DNA from: Chamaecyparis obtusa
Taxonomy: Eukaryota; Streptophyta; Pinopsida; Cupressales; Cupressaceae
Direction: 5' to 3'
Assembly: GCA_027943335.1 (NCBI GenBank)
Contig: BSBK01001538.1
Coordinates: 1,207,001 to 1,271,000 of the forward strand
DNA length: 64,000 nucleotides
The notes beneath the pieces were generated by a model. That model was not told where the DNA came from, ran no database searches, and saw only the letters and a list, made by a program, of their open reading frames with translations. Shown here one piece after another: positions 22,170-34,237 of this stretch; position 1 is the first letter of the stretch, and the number at the start of each line of letters is the position of its first letter. Made by a program: the position numbers and the translations under genes.

Positions 22170-23350
22170 TGATGGAATATGGATGAAGTGACTGAGAGGG
22201 GGGGGGGGTGAATCAGTCAACCATAAATCACTTCACAATTAATTCTTTCCAGATCCCTTAGGATATCTTAACAATGTTATCTGTTTTAGCACTCGGTAAA
22301 TAGATTGCAGTAACTTTGAAGATGCAGTAGGTATTAGCAAGATTATCTTTTAGATATTCATCAGCACTGGTGTATGATTAAGATAGCAATTAAGAACACA
22401 AGAGACACAAGATTTAACGTGGAAACCCAATATGGGAAAAACCACCAATGTATCTAGATACTGATTTTCACTTTTCTGAAGTGATGCCCGGTTAGAAGCC
22501 AACCCGGTAAAAGGTTACAAAACACACTGTTAGGTGTGACCTTGTTAGAGGATTTAAACACCCTACTAGGAGTGGCCTGGTAAGAGGTCTTGAAAACAAT
22601 TCAATGGAATTGTCACCTTGTTAGAGGATTTACAATATGGTTGTTAAACCAACTTGGTTAAGAGATTTAGAATTCACTGTTACAATGATAAGAAGGTAAG
22701 AATGAAAAATGACTTGTATAATAATGCAACTGCCTTGCTGATTACAGATCTCTGTTCTGCATATGTGTGATCCTTCCTGATTGAATAAATCTGTGCTGCA
22801 CCTCAAGGATATCTGAACATCCTTCACAAATTCGCACACACCTTTCCTGTCTTTTCTTCTGTAAATCTTCTATTGTATTTCTTGTTTATTTTTCACATTT
22901 GACCTTTTATTTATATGATTTTTGATTTGTCAAATCGACATTATATAGTATAACAGTCGGCTGAATTAAGCAAACTCTATTTGCAAAAATCCTTCAAGGG
23001 CCGACAGTGCTCGGTGACCATAACTTTCTACAATCTTTCAGAGACCGAGGGAACTCGGTAAACACCGACAATCCTTTACCTTCGATAACCGACTGAACTC
23101 GGTAAACATTGAATTTCCTTTGACGACCGACTGAACTCTGTAAACACTGAATTTCCTTTGACGACCGACTGAACTCGGTAAACACTAAATTTTCTTTGAT
23201 AACCGAGTGGACTCGGTAAGCACTAATATTCCTGTCTGGCAGACCGACTGAACTCGGTAGGAACTGATTGCTGCGGACTATGACATTGTGTGACATCAAA
23301 GACAATACATAATTTGAGTAGCAATTTCCTTCAGACAATTGTTTCCAACA
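22170..23350 (-). repeat. Element A 5' LTR (1181 bp)
   Basis: A near-identical partner of 16395-17537. It carries one extra 38-bp unit (gaatttcctttgacgaccg and following) in the ACTCGGT array at about 23000-23260. The minus-strand TATAAATA box at 22908-22915 is the likely core promoter of element A. Confidence 0.92.
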
Positions 23351-23355
23351 ACAAC

Positions 23356-23573
23356 TTCTCATTTCTTCTTCTCCTTAACTCATTCATCTTATATCATTAC
23401 CGAATGATATGGAAACATAAAATAAATCAAAAATCAGTTGCTTAACATCAATGACAAGACAATAACTGATCTAACCTTTCTACTATCATCATGTATTCAT
23501 CTGATCTTGGTCGGTCTTCATCATCGGCTCCATCAAATAATCAATCTTCAACATTACTATTAGTTATGGTAAC
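23356..23573 (-). repeat. Element B 3' LTR, inner part
   Basis: It resumes B's left LTR after element A (ttctcatttcttcttctcc) and ends in GGTAACA, followed by the polypurine tract complement atctctctctttgg. It matches 54560-54776. Confidence 0.85.
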
Positions 23574-23918
23574 AATCTCTCTCTTTGGCATTGATGACAA
23601 CACTAACAAATTCAGTGTTCAATTGATGATGGTATATGTCACTATTAGTAGCACTTTCCATTCTGATTTCATCAACAACATTCTCTTATTCATCTCTCTC
23701 ATGGTAATCTATCATCAATTACTATTCTCCCTCTTTCAGTAAACATCTCCTTCTTACATCAATTGACTTATTCATCTCCATTCATCTCCCTGCTATACTC
23801 ATCTCTCTGCTTCATATATTCATCTCCCTCATATGTTCATCTCCCTCTTTGACAACAATGCCAAAGAAATATAAACTTCTTAGATTATATATTAAGTGTA
23901 TAGATTTTCTATTGCTGT
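23574..23918 (-). other. Element B interior, 3' non-coding part
   Basis: Sequence between B's 3' LTR and the insertion point of element C. It has no coding frame and contains repeated plus-strand text of the type catctccctc/ttcatctccctc, purine-rich on the coding strand, which may be duplicated polypurine-tract sequence. Confidence 0.6.
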
Positions 23919-24796
23919 TGTGTACAAGGAAATGTACCTTCATAGAATTAGTATTATACAATAAATCAAATAGAAACTAAATAAACCACAATTAATACTC
24001 TATTTAGCAAATAAATCACAATTAAGCATCCTATGGCTCCTTATCTAAGAGTGTTAATGTGAAGCTCTCAACAAGCTACCATTAATGACAATCCTAGAAT
24101 GAGAAATGATATGATAAACAAGCTAAATTGTTTAATTCCAAATGAAATACAACTAATTAGCCTTGATTTGCCTTTCTAGCTATAAAATGTAAGAGGTTCT
24201 ATGCAATTCTCAGATGTGTGGTTATGAATTATGATTGATTTTGGTCTTCCTTTTATAGATTTATGCAAGGGTAGGGGGTGTAGTTGTGTTGATCATGATT
24301 AAGCTTGAGTTGAGTCTTTGGTTCCACCCTTTGAAGATAATGCAAAGCTTATGTCCTCAAAGCTTGGGACAAGTAGACAAGATGAATGGACAAGATGCTC
24401 TTTCACTTTGAGTGATTGAGATTGAATTTGGCTTGATCCATGTGAATGCATTTCTCAAATCCTATTGGTTGATTGAATTTTCTCCCTTTTTGGGTTGTTG
24501 AGGGAAATTAGGATTTATTAATTGATTTAAATTCATTTTTTTAGCCATGTACCCCTTGAATGGGTTGAATTTGATTTAATTCAAAACTATACAATTAATA
24601 GAATTAATTGCACTTTGATTTGATTTTACTTGATTAAAATGCTCTTGATTTTGATGTAAATTGAATTGAAGCTTGATTTTAATTTTGATTGGCTAAATGT
24701 TTGATTTGATTCAATTGCTTTGATATTGTCCTCGATTTGCTTTGATTTATCTTTATTTATTACTTAATTATCTTTGTCCATTTTCAGGTGATTACA
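23919..24796 (-). repeat. Element C 3' LTR (878 bp)
   Basis: It aligns along its whole length with 33236-34113, with scattered substitutions and the same length. Confidence 0.9.
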
Positions 24797-24811
24797 AATG
24801 CCCCTCTTTGA

Positions 24812-27460
24812 GTTGACGTGCAAAGCAGGTCGATTCAAAGAATACTCTGATCTTGTTGATAATAGGTCCTGATTCTATTGATGGTCAATCTTTAATGTTC
24901 GTTTGATATTACTCGATGATTGATTCTTGATATCTAATATGAAATTGATGCAGTTTTTGATGATGTTCATTTTGATGATTGATCCTTGATATGATGCTTG
25001 ATTCGATGAAAGATTTTGATGTGATACCCGATTTAATGATTGATTCTGATGTAATGCACCATTCGATTGATTTACAAAAAAAATTATGATAAAAGATTTC
25101 GCTTTGATTTTTGATGGTCATTGTCCTATTTTGATGATGATGCTGATGATGTTGATTATGATATGATTGCATGCCCCCTTGGGAAATGAATCGAAATGAT
25201 TTTGTATGATTTGGTTGAGAATGGGAAATTTTGATTTGTTTCCCAATATAGAAATTTAGAAATGCCCTGATCATGAGATAATTTGATGAGAAAAGATTTG
25301 ATTGATAAGATGTTGTTGATCTAGATAAGTTGATGATGGTTTGGTATCATTTAATGTTAGTCAGAATCACTTGCTTGATGTTGATGTCAATCTAATAGGA
25401 TAAGTTGATGGGTTGATATTTCTCTCTCACAATCTAGAGAGACAAAACAATGATTTTCCTTCCTCAAGTTCTAGAGTTAGGAGATTTGTTGCACTCAAGA
25501 TGAGCAAATGGATGATAGGATAACTTGATTGACGTTAGATGATCACTTGGATGATTTGATCGATTGATATTTGATACATGATATGATTAGATGTTTTTTT
25601 TTTTTTTGTGATATGGAGTTGATTGGATGTTCTCATGATGCAAAATAGGGATTGATAGAAGAGAAGGTGATGAACGGGATTAGGTTGCCCCTAGTTGATC
25701 AACATGATTGATTATTGATGATGTCCTTGATAAAGCATGAATCATTTGTTGGATTAGACATTTCCTTTTTGATGATGTTGATTAGGACTTTGATTATATG
25801 GATGGACCTTTGATGACTTTGATCAAGACCTTGATTCTATATTGATGAACATTTGATGATGTAGATCTCAAAACATTTGATGATGTACCATTGATGATAT
25901 CATTGATCATTTGATGTATCTTGATTTGGTCTTTTGATGATGATAACTCTACCCCCTTTCTGTTTCTCTTTTTCAAATATGTTTTCAAGCTAAGAAAGGC
26001 AAATACCTTAAATGCATTTAATCTAGGATGTATGCAACTAACTGTCACTACTCAGAATTTGGAAGCTTATTTTCATCATCGAGCTTTTGGAACATGAAAT
26101 TAGTACAACCCTCACTGGTTCAACCATGATGATATGAATACCTCTTTCCTCAGATTTTAATATTGCAAGTAAACAATCAAAGAATTGATCCCTTTCATAT
26201 ACAAATGTCCTCAATGATTCTTTGATGATCATTTCATTAGACGGATTTGCATACTATTATGAATCAACCTGACAAGCACTCAAGTAGCAATCAAGAAAAT
26301 ATCATGTCTTTATCATCACTCATCTAGTAAAACTTTATCGATTTGCTAGAAAGACATGGCTCCAAAAATCTAGTAACACTTTGAACATTTTTGCTTTTGT
26401 TTGTAGATCCATATTTCAAAAACTTCATCCACTTTGATCCTTAGTTATGTTTAAGCCTTTTTAAATTTTGATATGATTTGATTAAGCTTTTTAGATTTTG
26501 ATTTGATTTGTCAAATGTTGTTGTTTAGATCAAGTATTTGGATGTTTTAAATGTAATATTGATCAATAAGTTCAAGTGTAGCAATTTTTTGATTTTGATA
26601 CAATTATTTTTAGCCAACTTGCATCTATTTTGATAAGCTCATTGAATTTGGATTGGTGCCCCTGGTTTGATTTACCAAAGATCATGCTTTGTTAGGCAAT
26701 GCAACTTTTGAGTGTTTACTTAAGATTTGCAATTTTTAGATTTTCAGATTTTTTTCTTTATTATTAAAAAGAATTTTGATGTTTTTGGAATTTCAGAGAT
26801 TTTTTATTTTTTCGGATTATTTGAGGAACATTTTCACTTTTTTTAAAAAGATTTTTAGAGATTACTAGTTCTCAAACAAGATCACATTGAATTTGTCCCC
26901 AATGTCTAGTAAGGTATAGGACATGAAAGATGGATTTGCAAACTAATGATTCACCAATGAATAGGCAATGATGGATGAAGCAAGTGTGTTACCCATAGGA
27001 CCATCTCCTCAAGATTATCCAAGCTAGGGAAAAATAATATCTCAATATAGGTCAATAATGTGGTGTTGGATAGCATATGGAATAATGACCTGGTGTCATG
27101 ACAATGGTCCAAAAGAGTGGACATATCAAGAGACTTTTTCTAACATTTTTTTGTATTTCTTTTATTCTTCATTTGGATCAAGATTAAGGGATCAATGTGG
27201 ATAGGATCACATGATCATGATAAAGGGGTGATAAAGGCTATGAGTGAATGGTTTGAGATTATGGGAAAGTTTCTTAGGAATAATGAAGGTGGCTTTAGGA
27301 TAATCAAGATCATGATAAGGTATCGTGAACACAACAAGTGAATAGGCTGATGGATAGGATAACTCATGTCAAGATACTTAATGCTCATGGATATGTTCAA
27401 CCTTGTCAAGATCAAAGGTGAAAGGTGGAATACAGATGCAAGTGAGATAAATGGTAGAAA
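24812..27460 (-). other. Element C 3' non-coding region rich in TTGATGAT
   Basis: Long low-complexity DNA dominated on the plus strand by ttgatgat, gattgat and tgatatga variants, densest at about 24890-25950. No pol-like frame is seen where pol would be expected, so this region separates gag from the 3' LTR. Confidence 0.65.
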
Positions 27461-27594
27461 GATGGAGGATATGATGGATGAAACTTGCCCCCAAGTGTAG
27501 AGTGCAAGAGAGAGAAATTACGCATGACGCCTATTTGCCAAGTTTTCATCATGGTACTTGTCCAAGATGCCACAAGAAGTGGTTTTCACTTTTC

Positions 27595-27648
27595 TTTTCT
27601 TTTTCTTCTTCTTTTTTTCTTTTTTCTTTTTTCTTTTTTTCTTTTTGG
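27595..27648. repeat. Polypyrimidine tract in element C
   Basis: A run of C and T (plus strand ttctttttcttcttc and similar) of about 50 bases, a polypurine tract on the coding strand. The poly-Phe frames read across it are artefacts. Confidence 0.8.
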
Positions 27649-27779
27649 ATGGACTCAAGCCTCATGCTCTTTGGATACTCCTTGAAAAGGTATGTTATTA
27701 CGAGCCAAGGCTTCTGAAAGGTATGCTCAAAGATGTTGATATGGTGATGGAAAAGTGATATGGTGGATAAGGTAAAGGG

Positions 27780-30700
27780 TGGCTAAAGATTTATGCAATG
27801 GATTGGATAATGGAAATGGAAGAATAATGAATGAGAGGATAATAAGTCTTTCCATATGTGGGCGTGAAAAAGGGAATGGAAGGATAATGAATAGGAGGAT
27901 AAAATATATTATCAAGATCAACATCGATCCACACCTTGAAGGGTAGTGGAATAATGGAGGAAAAATGGGTGAAATAGCTTGGAATTTTGATGTAAGAGAG
28001 GATACAGATCTTGGGACACAAGGACTCAAAATGGATGGATGAGATGGAATACGTTTGGGAGAATGTGGAGTGGAATCCTTTGGAAGCTTGAATGTCAACT
28101 TTGATTTCTCTTTCATGCGTAAGTCCTTCAAAAGTGACTTGGGAATCCACTTTTTCTTTGATTTTTCTTTCTTTTTGGATTCTTTAGAATGCATTTCTTC
28201 GATGAGGGATTTAGGAACCCACATTTTCTTTGATTTTTATTTTTGCTTGATGGAACTTTGTGGTCTCTTGAATATTTCTTTTTTTCTTTCATTCACATGT
28301 CGATTAGATGGGACATGGTGCTCTTCATACATAAGTGGATTCTTGGTTTTCTGATTTTTATGTTGCACATCCAAACTACTTCCAAAGGACTTGGGATTGG
28401 TGGATGGATACGGTAGATATGGATGGTTCATATGGATGGTCTAATATGGAGGTTCCATATGGATAGGTGTTTGGTTTCTCAAGTATGTATGTCTTTGTTG
28501 ATCTTGATAGGGTATAGGGTAAGTGGATTGTGGGATAGGGATGGTAGGAAAGGTTGATGGAGGGATATAGGGACCCAATATAGATGGAAGATATGAAGGT
28601 TTAAAATTTGGAATATAGGGACCAAGGATGGATTTGGAGGATGTAGAAGGACGATGCTTATGTGCAAATGAAGGTAAGTGGGATGTGGGAGGGATATCAA
28701 CATCTTTATTTTGAGCTTCATGGCCAAAGCTTTCATCTTTCAGATTTATCTTTGTACCAATAGGCTTATATGTAGCTTTGATAGGAGTGACTTTGATAGG
28801 AGCAGTTGAAGCTTGAGGGGATTTATTCTTATGTAATGAATTAGGAATAATGGGAGAATTTTGAGGTAGATATGGAGGCTTATGAAAAGTCGATGTTGGG
28901 GTGGTTTGATCTTGACAAGGATCTTTTGATAGCCTAGGAAGAATACTTTGCTTTTCATTTTCAATAAGTTCATTAGAGATGGAAGGAATACCTTGATATT
29001 GCTTAGGAGATGGGTATGATATAGGAGGTGAAGTAATATGGGGTGTTTGAGATGGAAGGATGACTTATAGAAGACATAGGAGGCCATTATACCATGTCAC
29101 AAATCCTGAGGGGAGTGCTGACCATTTTTCCAACAGATGATTTACCTCATGATACCTTACCTTCCATTTATAACTTCTTGAAAGAAATGGAAGGGTATGA
29201 AGGGCTCATCATGGGACTCTTTGGATATGGGACTTTGGTCAACTATATGATAAAGAGGGATATTATCTTGATCTTGATCCTTCATAAGACTTATTTCTTT
29301 GCACTTATTATTAGTCTCTTGACATGGAGCCACTTCTAAGGACAATGTAGGAGTTTGGATCCGCACGATGGATTCTTCAAGGGATGATGGATGTTCATTT
29401 GAAATAGGAATGATAGGCATTGTAGCACATGAAGGCTTGGAGTCTATAACCTTTGAAGCATGATAGAATTTTGTAGCAAGATGCAGGTTAGCTTGGATCT
29501 CTTTTAGAGGTAGCCCTTGAGGGTATACATAGTCATTATGAAAACTATTTGGATCTTTGTTTGATCGAGGAATATTGGATAGATTTGCTTCTATATGAAA
29601 TGGAGGAATGGTTGAATAGGTGAAAGCTATAAGAGGACCACTACTAGACATGTGTTCATAAGTTTGATCTTGCTTGAGAGTAGTATCTTCATTAGATGAG
29701 TCATTAGGATTTTCAATTTCAATTATGTCATCATCAATAAGATTTTGGATTTTATGTTTCAACTCCATGAAATCTGAAGTTTCATGCTCATTATGTCTAT
29801 GATATGCACAATAGTTACTCAAAAAGATAAAACCACATGAAGTGATTTGAGGTGTACACTCAAATTGTGCACTTCTCTAAGTCATTACTTCCAAGGGTAT
29901 CCATGAATTGGAAACCTTGAGAAAGTGACCTAGAGCTCCCTAGGCATGGAGTCACAAGGATGTGTATAGTGCTCTCAACTAGATCTATTGAAGCATGCAA
30001 CCTTGCTAGTAAACCACACAATGGGAGATTCAAAGAGACAAGGGCAAAAATGCCAATATCTTCAAGAATCAACAATGAAAATGCAATGCAACTATGTTAA
30101 GAATGAAGATGCAAGTATGCAACTAAGCTATGAAAATGAGAGTATTACAAGCCTTGCTAATTAAGCTATGTGAATTAATCTAGAGCATAAAGGAAACTAA
30201 GCTAGATGCCATGAAAGAAAAGCTAAGAATGCAAGAATGAAAGCTAAATGCAACAAGATCTCCAAAGCTCCAAAGTCACCAAGAAATCTTGCAACATAAG
30301 ATTAGTATTCAAAAGGTGAATCCTAGAATGGAAAAAGAGCTTTCCTTTTAAAGATGAATGGACCATGGAGATTAAGAGGCAAAAGATTTAATCAAGGGTG
30401 GAGCTTGAAAGAGGGATCAATCCTTGTGCACAAATCTCCTCCAATGAGAAAATAAGAGTTGACTTTTGTGCTCCATATGAGACAAAAAGACATTTTCTTC
30501 TTTTTATAAAGTAAGAATAATGCTTTATTTGTGCAACTTAGGATAAGAGGAAAAGTGGGGACTTTTTATTTAATAAAAGGGGAGGGAATTCCTTTTAATT
30601 AAATAAAGACTTAGGATAAAATGGTTAGCCCATAGAAAATAATCGAATAAATGATAGAATTAAGATTTGATCAAGGAAATTGATATTGAATTGAAAATGT

Positions 30701-31010
30701 TGATTCAGGAAATTGATAAATTGCTGAATGGGGGCCCAAAGTCTAGGTGACCATTTTAGGGTGCATACATGAGGCAACGTGATAAGATCATTTTCAAGGA
30801 GTTTTTCCAAAGCTAATTCATATGAAATTCCCAAAGGAGTAAATGATCTATCCCAAGGATATTTGGATGTATTTGTGTTTCTCAAAGAGTTGTCATATGA
30901 TGAATATTGTTGAGATGGGACTAATTCCTCTTGATTTCCTTGATCAAAGATGAGATTATCTTGATATTTTGAAATAGGTTCTTCATCAAATATTGGTTTA
31001 TCATTTGGAT
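27780..31010 (-). pseudogene. Element C gag-like gene remnant
   Basis: Several minus-strand frames line up as one decayed gag. Near 30625-30885 there is RSFTPLGISYELALEKLL, of the FTPLG-SYE type found in plant gypsy gag. At 29157-29822 there is NYCAYHRHNEHETSDFMELK, of the CxxH-xxGHxTxxC-LKxxIxDLI type. A proline- and lysine-rich tail follows, and at about 28130-28225 a repeated unit WVPKSLIEEM / WIPKSLLKDL. Frameshifts and stops separate the pieces. The likely role is as a nucleocapsid-like RNA-binding structural protein. The segment 29830-30600 between two pieces has no recognised domain and may be an intron-like or inserted segment. Confidence 0.6.
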
Positions 31011-31229
31011 ATTATTTTTTATCAAATTTTGAATTATCAAAGATATGGCGTTCATGATGTTTTTCTTGATCATAGAGGTAAGGAAACAATGTTCTTAGTG
31101 AGAATTGGTTGGATAATGTTTCCATTTCTTTTTCCATTTCTTGAATTCTTGTGAATATAATATTCTTTTGAATCTTTATTGTTAATTGATTTTTGGATCT
31201 TAATGGATGTTTTCTTTTTGTAATCAAAG

Positions 31230-32520
31230 ACCTTCAAGCACAATACAATAATTTTATCAATTATCACAAGAAATTCTTCCGAGCAATCTACCTAAGGTCA
31301 AATTTAGCTTTTAAAAAGGCTCTAATGAGGTAGGCTTGCTAATTTATCTAGGATTTAATATGGATTCCATTCAAAATGGATCATAAACTTTCATCCTCCA
31401 AATATATTAAGAGGCTTCCCACCACCGGTATATCAAAGTTTTGTGCAATCCCAAAGGACTACTCGAGGAAGTTCAAAAATTTAGTATCCTTTTGTTACAC
31501 ACCCCATTAAGGATGCATGCATTTTATTTTATAGTGGGTTGGATTCTCATGAAAAAAGCAAGTGTATCCCACTTTGGGCTGTCCCTCTCACTAGCCTCGT
31601 TAAGGAAAATCTTAGGAGGTGAGCCCAACTAAGTATCTAGCATGTCCATGAAAAGCTAGGAAATGGAGTTAAGAACTAGTTTTTTTGGGAATTTGATTCA
31701 CCAAAAGGTAAAGAGCATATCCCTAACTTTTTCTTAATTTCTCAAACACAATAAACAAGGTTCAATTACTAGCCCACTAACTAGAGAGAATTGAGTATTT
31801 CTACTCTCTTCTACAAACAAGGGGCTTTGATTTTATGTGCTTGATCTCCTCAACCTTTCTGCTTAATTAAAAAGTTTAACACCTTTGACATTTTGATTCA
31901 CTAGAAGAAGTGAAGAGCATAGGCCTAAATGCTAAACTTTCCAAACAAAGATAGGCTGTTTCGTAATTACTAGATTCTTAAAAGCACCAAATACCACAAT
32001 TTAAGAGAAAAATTCACTAGTTTGAGGCTTACCTTTCCTTGTAGCTAGCAAAGGCTAGGGGCATTTTTGAGTGATTTTTTCCATTTTGAGCTTACCTTTG
32101 CTATAGTTCCTTTCTAATGTGCTTTTCCTCCCACAAGTTAGTCAACAAAAATAGCCACAATGAAGGAAACCAAAAATATAATTAAAGAAGCAAAGATTGA
32201 ATTGAATCTAAGGCCTTATTTGCAAATTTTAAGAAAAACTTGATTTAAGGTGAGAAAATCCAATTAAGTGACACAAATTTAGTTTTGTATGCTTCTACAA
32301 CCTTAAGATAATTTTCATAAACCTGATTTTCCTACTGTGAATCCTCAAGGACTGATTTGATATGAGCAATATTCTCCTTCTTAATCTTCCTTGTCAAAGC
32401 TTTACCTTCTTGATTGAATATGCTCTTTGGTTTTTTTGTTTTTTATGTTCGAACATCATGCAGAGACATAAAAATCATTTTATGACAGTCAGATTATGAA
32501 AATTTTCAATTTAAGAAAAA
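31230..32520. other. Element C 5' untranslated region, no gene
   Basis: AT-rich sequence between the gag remnant and the 21-bp array. Only short chance frames are present. Confidence 0.5.
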
Positions 32521-32527
32521 ACATCAT

Positions 32528-32968
32528 TTAAATGCTTGAAAGAGCTATTTAAATGCTTGAAAGCGCTATTTAAATGCTTAAAAGAGCTATTTAAATGCTT
32601 AAAAGTGCTATTTAAATGCTTGAAAGAGCTATTTAAGATGATTGAAATCTTAAAATGATTGAAAGCACTATTTAAATGCTTGAAAGTGCTATTTAAATGC
32701 TTGAAAGAGTTATTTAAATGCTTGAAAGAGCTATTTAAAATGATTGAAATCTTAAAATGATTGAAAGCGCTATTTAAATGCTTGAAAGTGCTATTTAAAT
32801 GCTTGAAAGCGCTATTTAAATGCTTGAAAGAGCTATTTAAAATGACTGAAAGTGCTATTTAAATGCTTGAAAGCACTATTTAAATGCTTGAAATTGCTAT
32901 TTAAATGCTTGAAAGAGCTATTTAAATGCTTAAAAGTGCTATTTAAATGCTTCAAAGCGCTGACTAGT
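32528..32968. repeat. 21-bp tandem array in element C leader
   Basis: About twenty copies of a 21-base unit (tttaaatgcttgaaagagct plus one base) run through this span, varying mainly at gagct/gcgct/gtgct. A longer variant block containing gattgaaatcttaaaatgat occurs twice, near 32636-32665 and 32738-32770, which suggests duplication of a larger block. Because 21 is a multiple of three, the array encodes a repetitive plus-strand frame, which is not a gene. Confidence 0.9.
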
Positions 32969-33212
32969 CAGGGAATAAGCGTTGTGAGAATATTAGATAG
33001 AGAGCAGAAAGATTCGAAAGTGCTACTGATCGGTGCAAAGGCACACAACTTTATCGTGAAAGCACTAAAATAGTGCTCAGAAGCATTGTTTAACTGTGCA
33101 AAAGTGCTATTTGAGCTGTTAGAAGCACTATTTTCTGAAAAACCCAAGAGTTAAACATGCAAAAATTTGACAAAAATGAAAAATTCTGAGAGATTAGAAA
33201 AGTGAAGCATTC

Positions 33213-33232
33213 TGCCCCCACGATGGGTGCCA
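33213..33232 (-). other. Element C candidate primer binding site
   Basis: On the minus strand TGGCACCCATCGTGGGG begins three bases inside the 5' LTR. Its position and TGG start fit a PBS, but it does not match initiator Met tRNA. The priming tRNA is not identified. Confidence 0.55.
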
Positions 33233-33235
33233 TTT

Positions 33236-34113
33236 TGTGTACAAGGAAATGTACCTTCATAGAATTAGTATTATACAATAAATCAAATAGAAACTAAATA
33301 AACCACAATTAATACTCTATTTAGCAAATAAAGCACAATTAAGCATCTTATGGCTCTATATCTAAGAGTGTTAATGTGAAGCTCTCAACAAGCTATCATT
33401 AATGACAGTCCTAGAATGAGAAATGATATGATAAACAAGCTAAATTGTTCAATTCCAAATGAAATACAACTAATTAGCCTTAATTATCCTTTCTAGCTAT
33501 AAAATGCAAGAGGTTCTATGCAATTCTCAGATGTGTGGTTATGGATTATGATTGATTTTGGTCTTCTTTTTATAGATTTATGCAAGGGTAGTGGGTGTAG
33601 TTGTGTTGATCATGATTAATCTTGAGTTGAGTCTTTGGTTCCACCCTTTAAAGACAATGCAAAGCTTATGTCCTCAAAGCTTGGGACAAGTAGACAAGAT
33701 GAATGGACAAGATGCTCTTTCACTTTGAGTGATTGAGATTGAATTTGGCTTGATCCATGTGAATGCATTTCTCAAATCCTATTGGTTGATTGAATTTCCT
33801 CCCCTTTTGGGTTGTTGAGGGAAATTAGGATTTATTAATTGATTTAAATTCATTTGTTTAGCCATGTACCCCTTGAATGGGTTGAATTTTATTTAATTAA
33901 AAAATATACAATTAATAGAATTAATTGCACTTTGATTTGATTTTACTTGATTAAAATGCTCTCAATTTTGATGTAAATTGAATTGAAGCTTGATTTTAAT
34001 TTTGATTGGCTAAATGTTTGATTTGATTCAATTTCTTTGATCTTGTCCTCGATTTTCTTTGATTTATCTTGATTTATTACTTAATTGTCTTTGTCCATTT
34101 TCAGGTGATTGCA
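33236..34113 (-). repeat. Element C 5' LTR (878 bp)
   Basis: Full-length partner of 23919-24796. Confidence 0.9.
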
Positions 34114-34237
34114 GTAGTAATAAACTTTCTTTTTTTCACAACTTCAGGCTTCACCTAAAGAGTGAAATACTAGCATCAACTCATAAGATAAATATTTTAT
34201 TGAGTTCCTGAATTGATGTAACATGCATCTTTTAATC

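Larger units (their letters stand above)
16395..23350 (-). mobile_element. Element A: young copia LTR retrotransposon
   Basis: LTRs lie at 16395-17537 and 22170-23350, flanked by the 5-bp duplication acaac at 16390-16394 and 23351-23355. The LTRs begin TGATGGAATATGG and end TTTCCAACA on the plus strand. The PBS is at 22156-22167 and the polypurine tract (minus strand CCAAAGAGGGAGAT) at 17538-17551. The domain order gag, protease, integrase, RT, RNase H is that of Ty1/copia. The LTRs differ by scattered point changes and one 38-bp repeat unit. The polyprotein frame is broken only once, so this is the most recent insertion with coding capacity in the window. Confidence 0.93.
23919..34113 (-). 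mobile_element. Element C: non-autonomous gag-only gypsy-like LTR element
   Basis: Two closely similar 878-bp LTRs (23919-24796 and 33236-34113) begin TGTGTACAAGG and end GATTACA/GATTGCA. The polypurine tract (minus strand TCAAAGAGGGGCATT) adjoins the left LTR at 24797-24811, and the PBS adjoins the right LTR. The interior of about 8.4 kb holds only gag-like sequence, with no protease, RT, RNase H or integrase motif on either strand. That matches the published TR-GAG/LARD type of non-autonomous elements, which need another element's enzymes. It sits inside B's interior. The flanking 5-mers gctgt and gtagt agree only in part, so the target-site duplication is not certain. Confidence 0.75.

Noticed and set aside
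24812..27460. Degenerate pol of element C
   Set aside because: No RT, integrase or protease motif could be read in any frame. A profile search could overturn this.
27478..27758. Poly-Phe frames that look like membrane proteins
   Set aside because: They arise from a CT-rich tract inside element C.
32852..33073. Plus-strand frame with repeated LFKCLK residues
   Set aside because: It is only the 21-bp tandem array read in frame. The unit length is a multiple of three, so any stop-free phase stays open.
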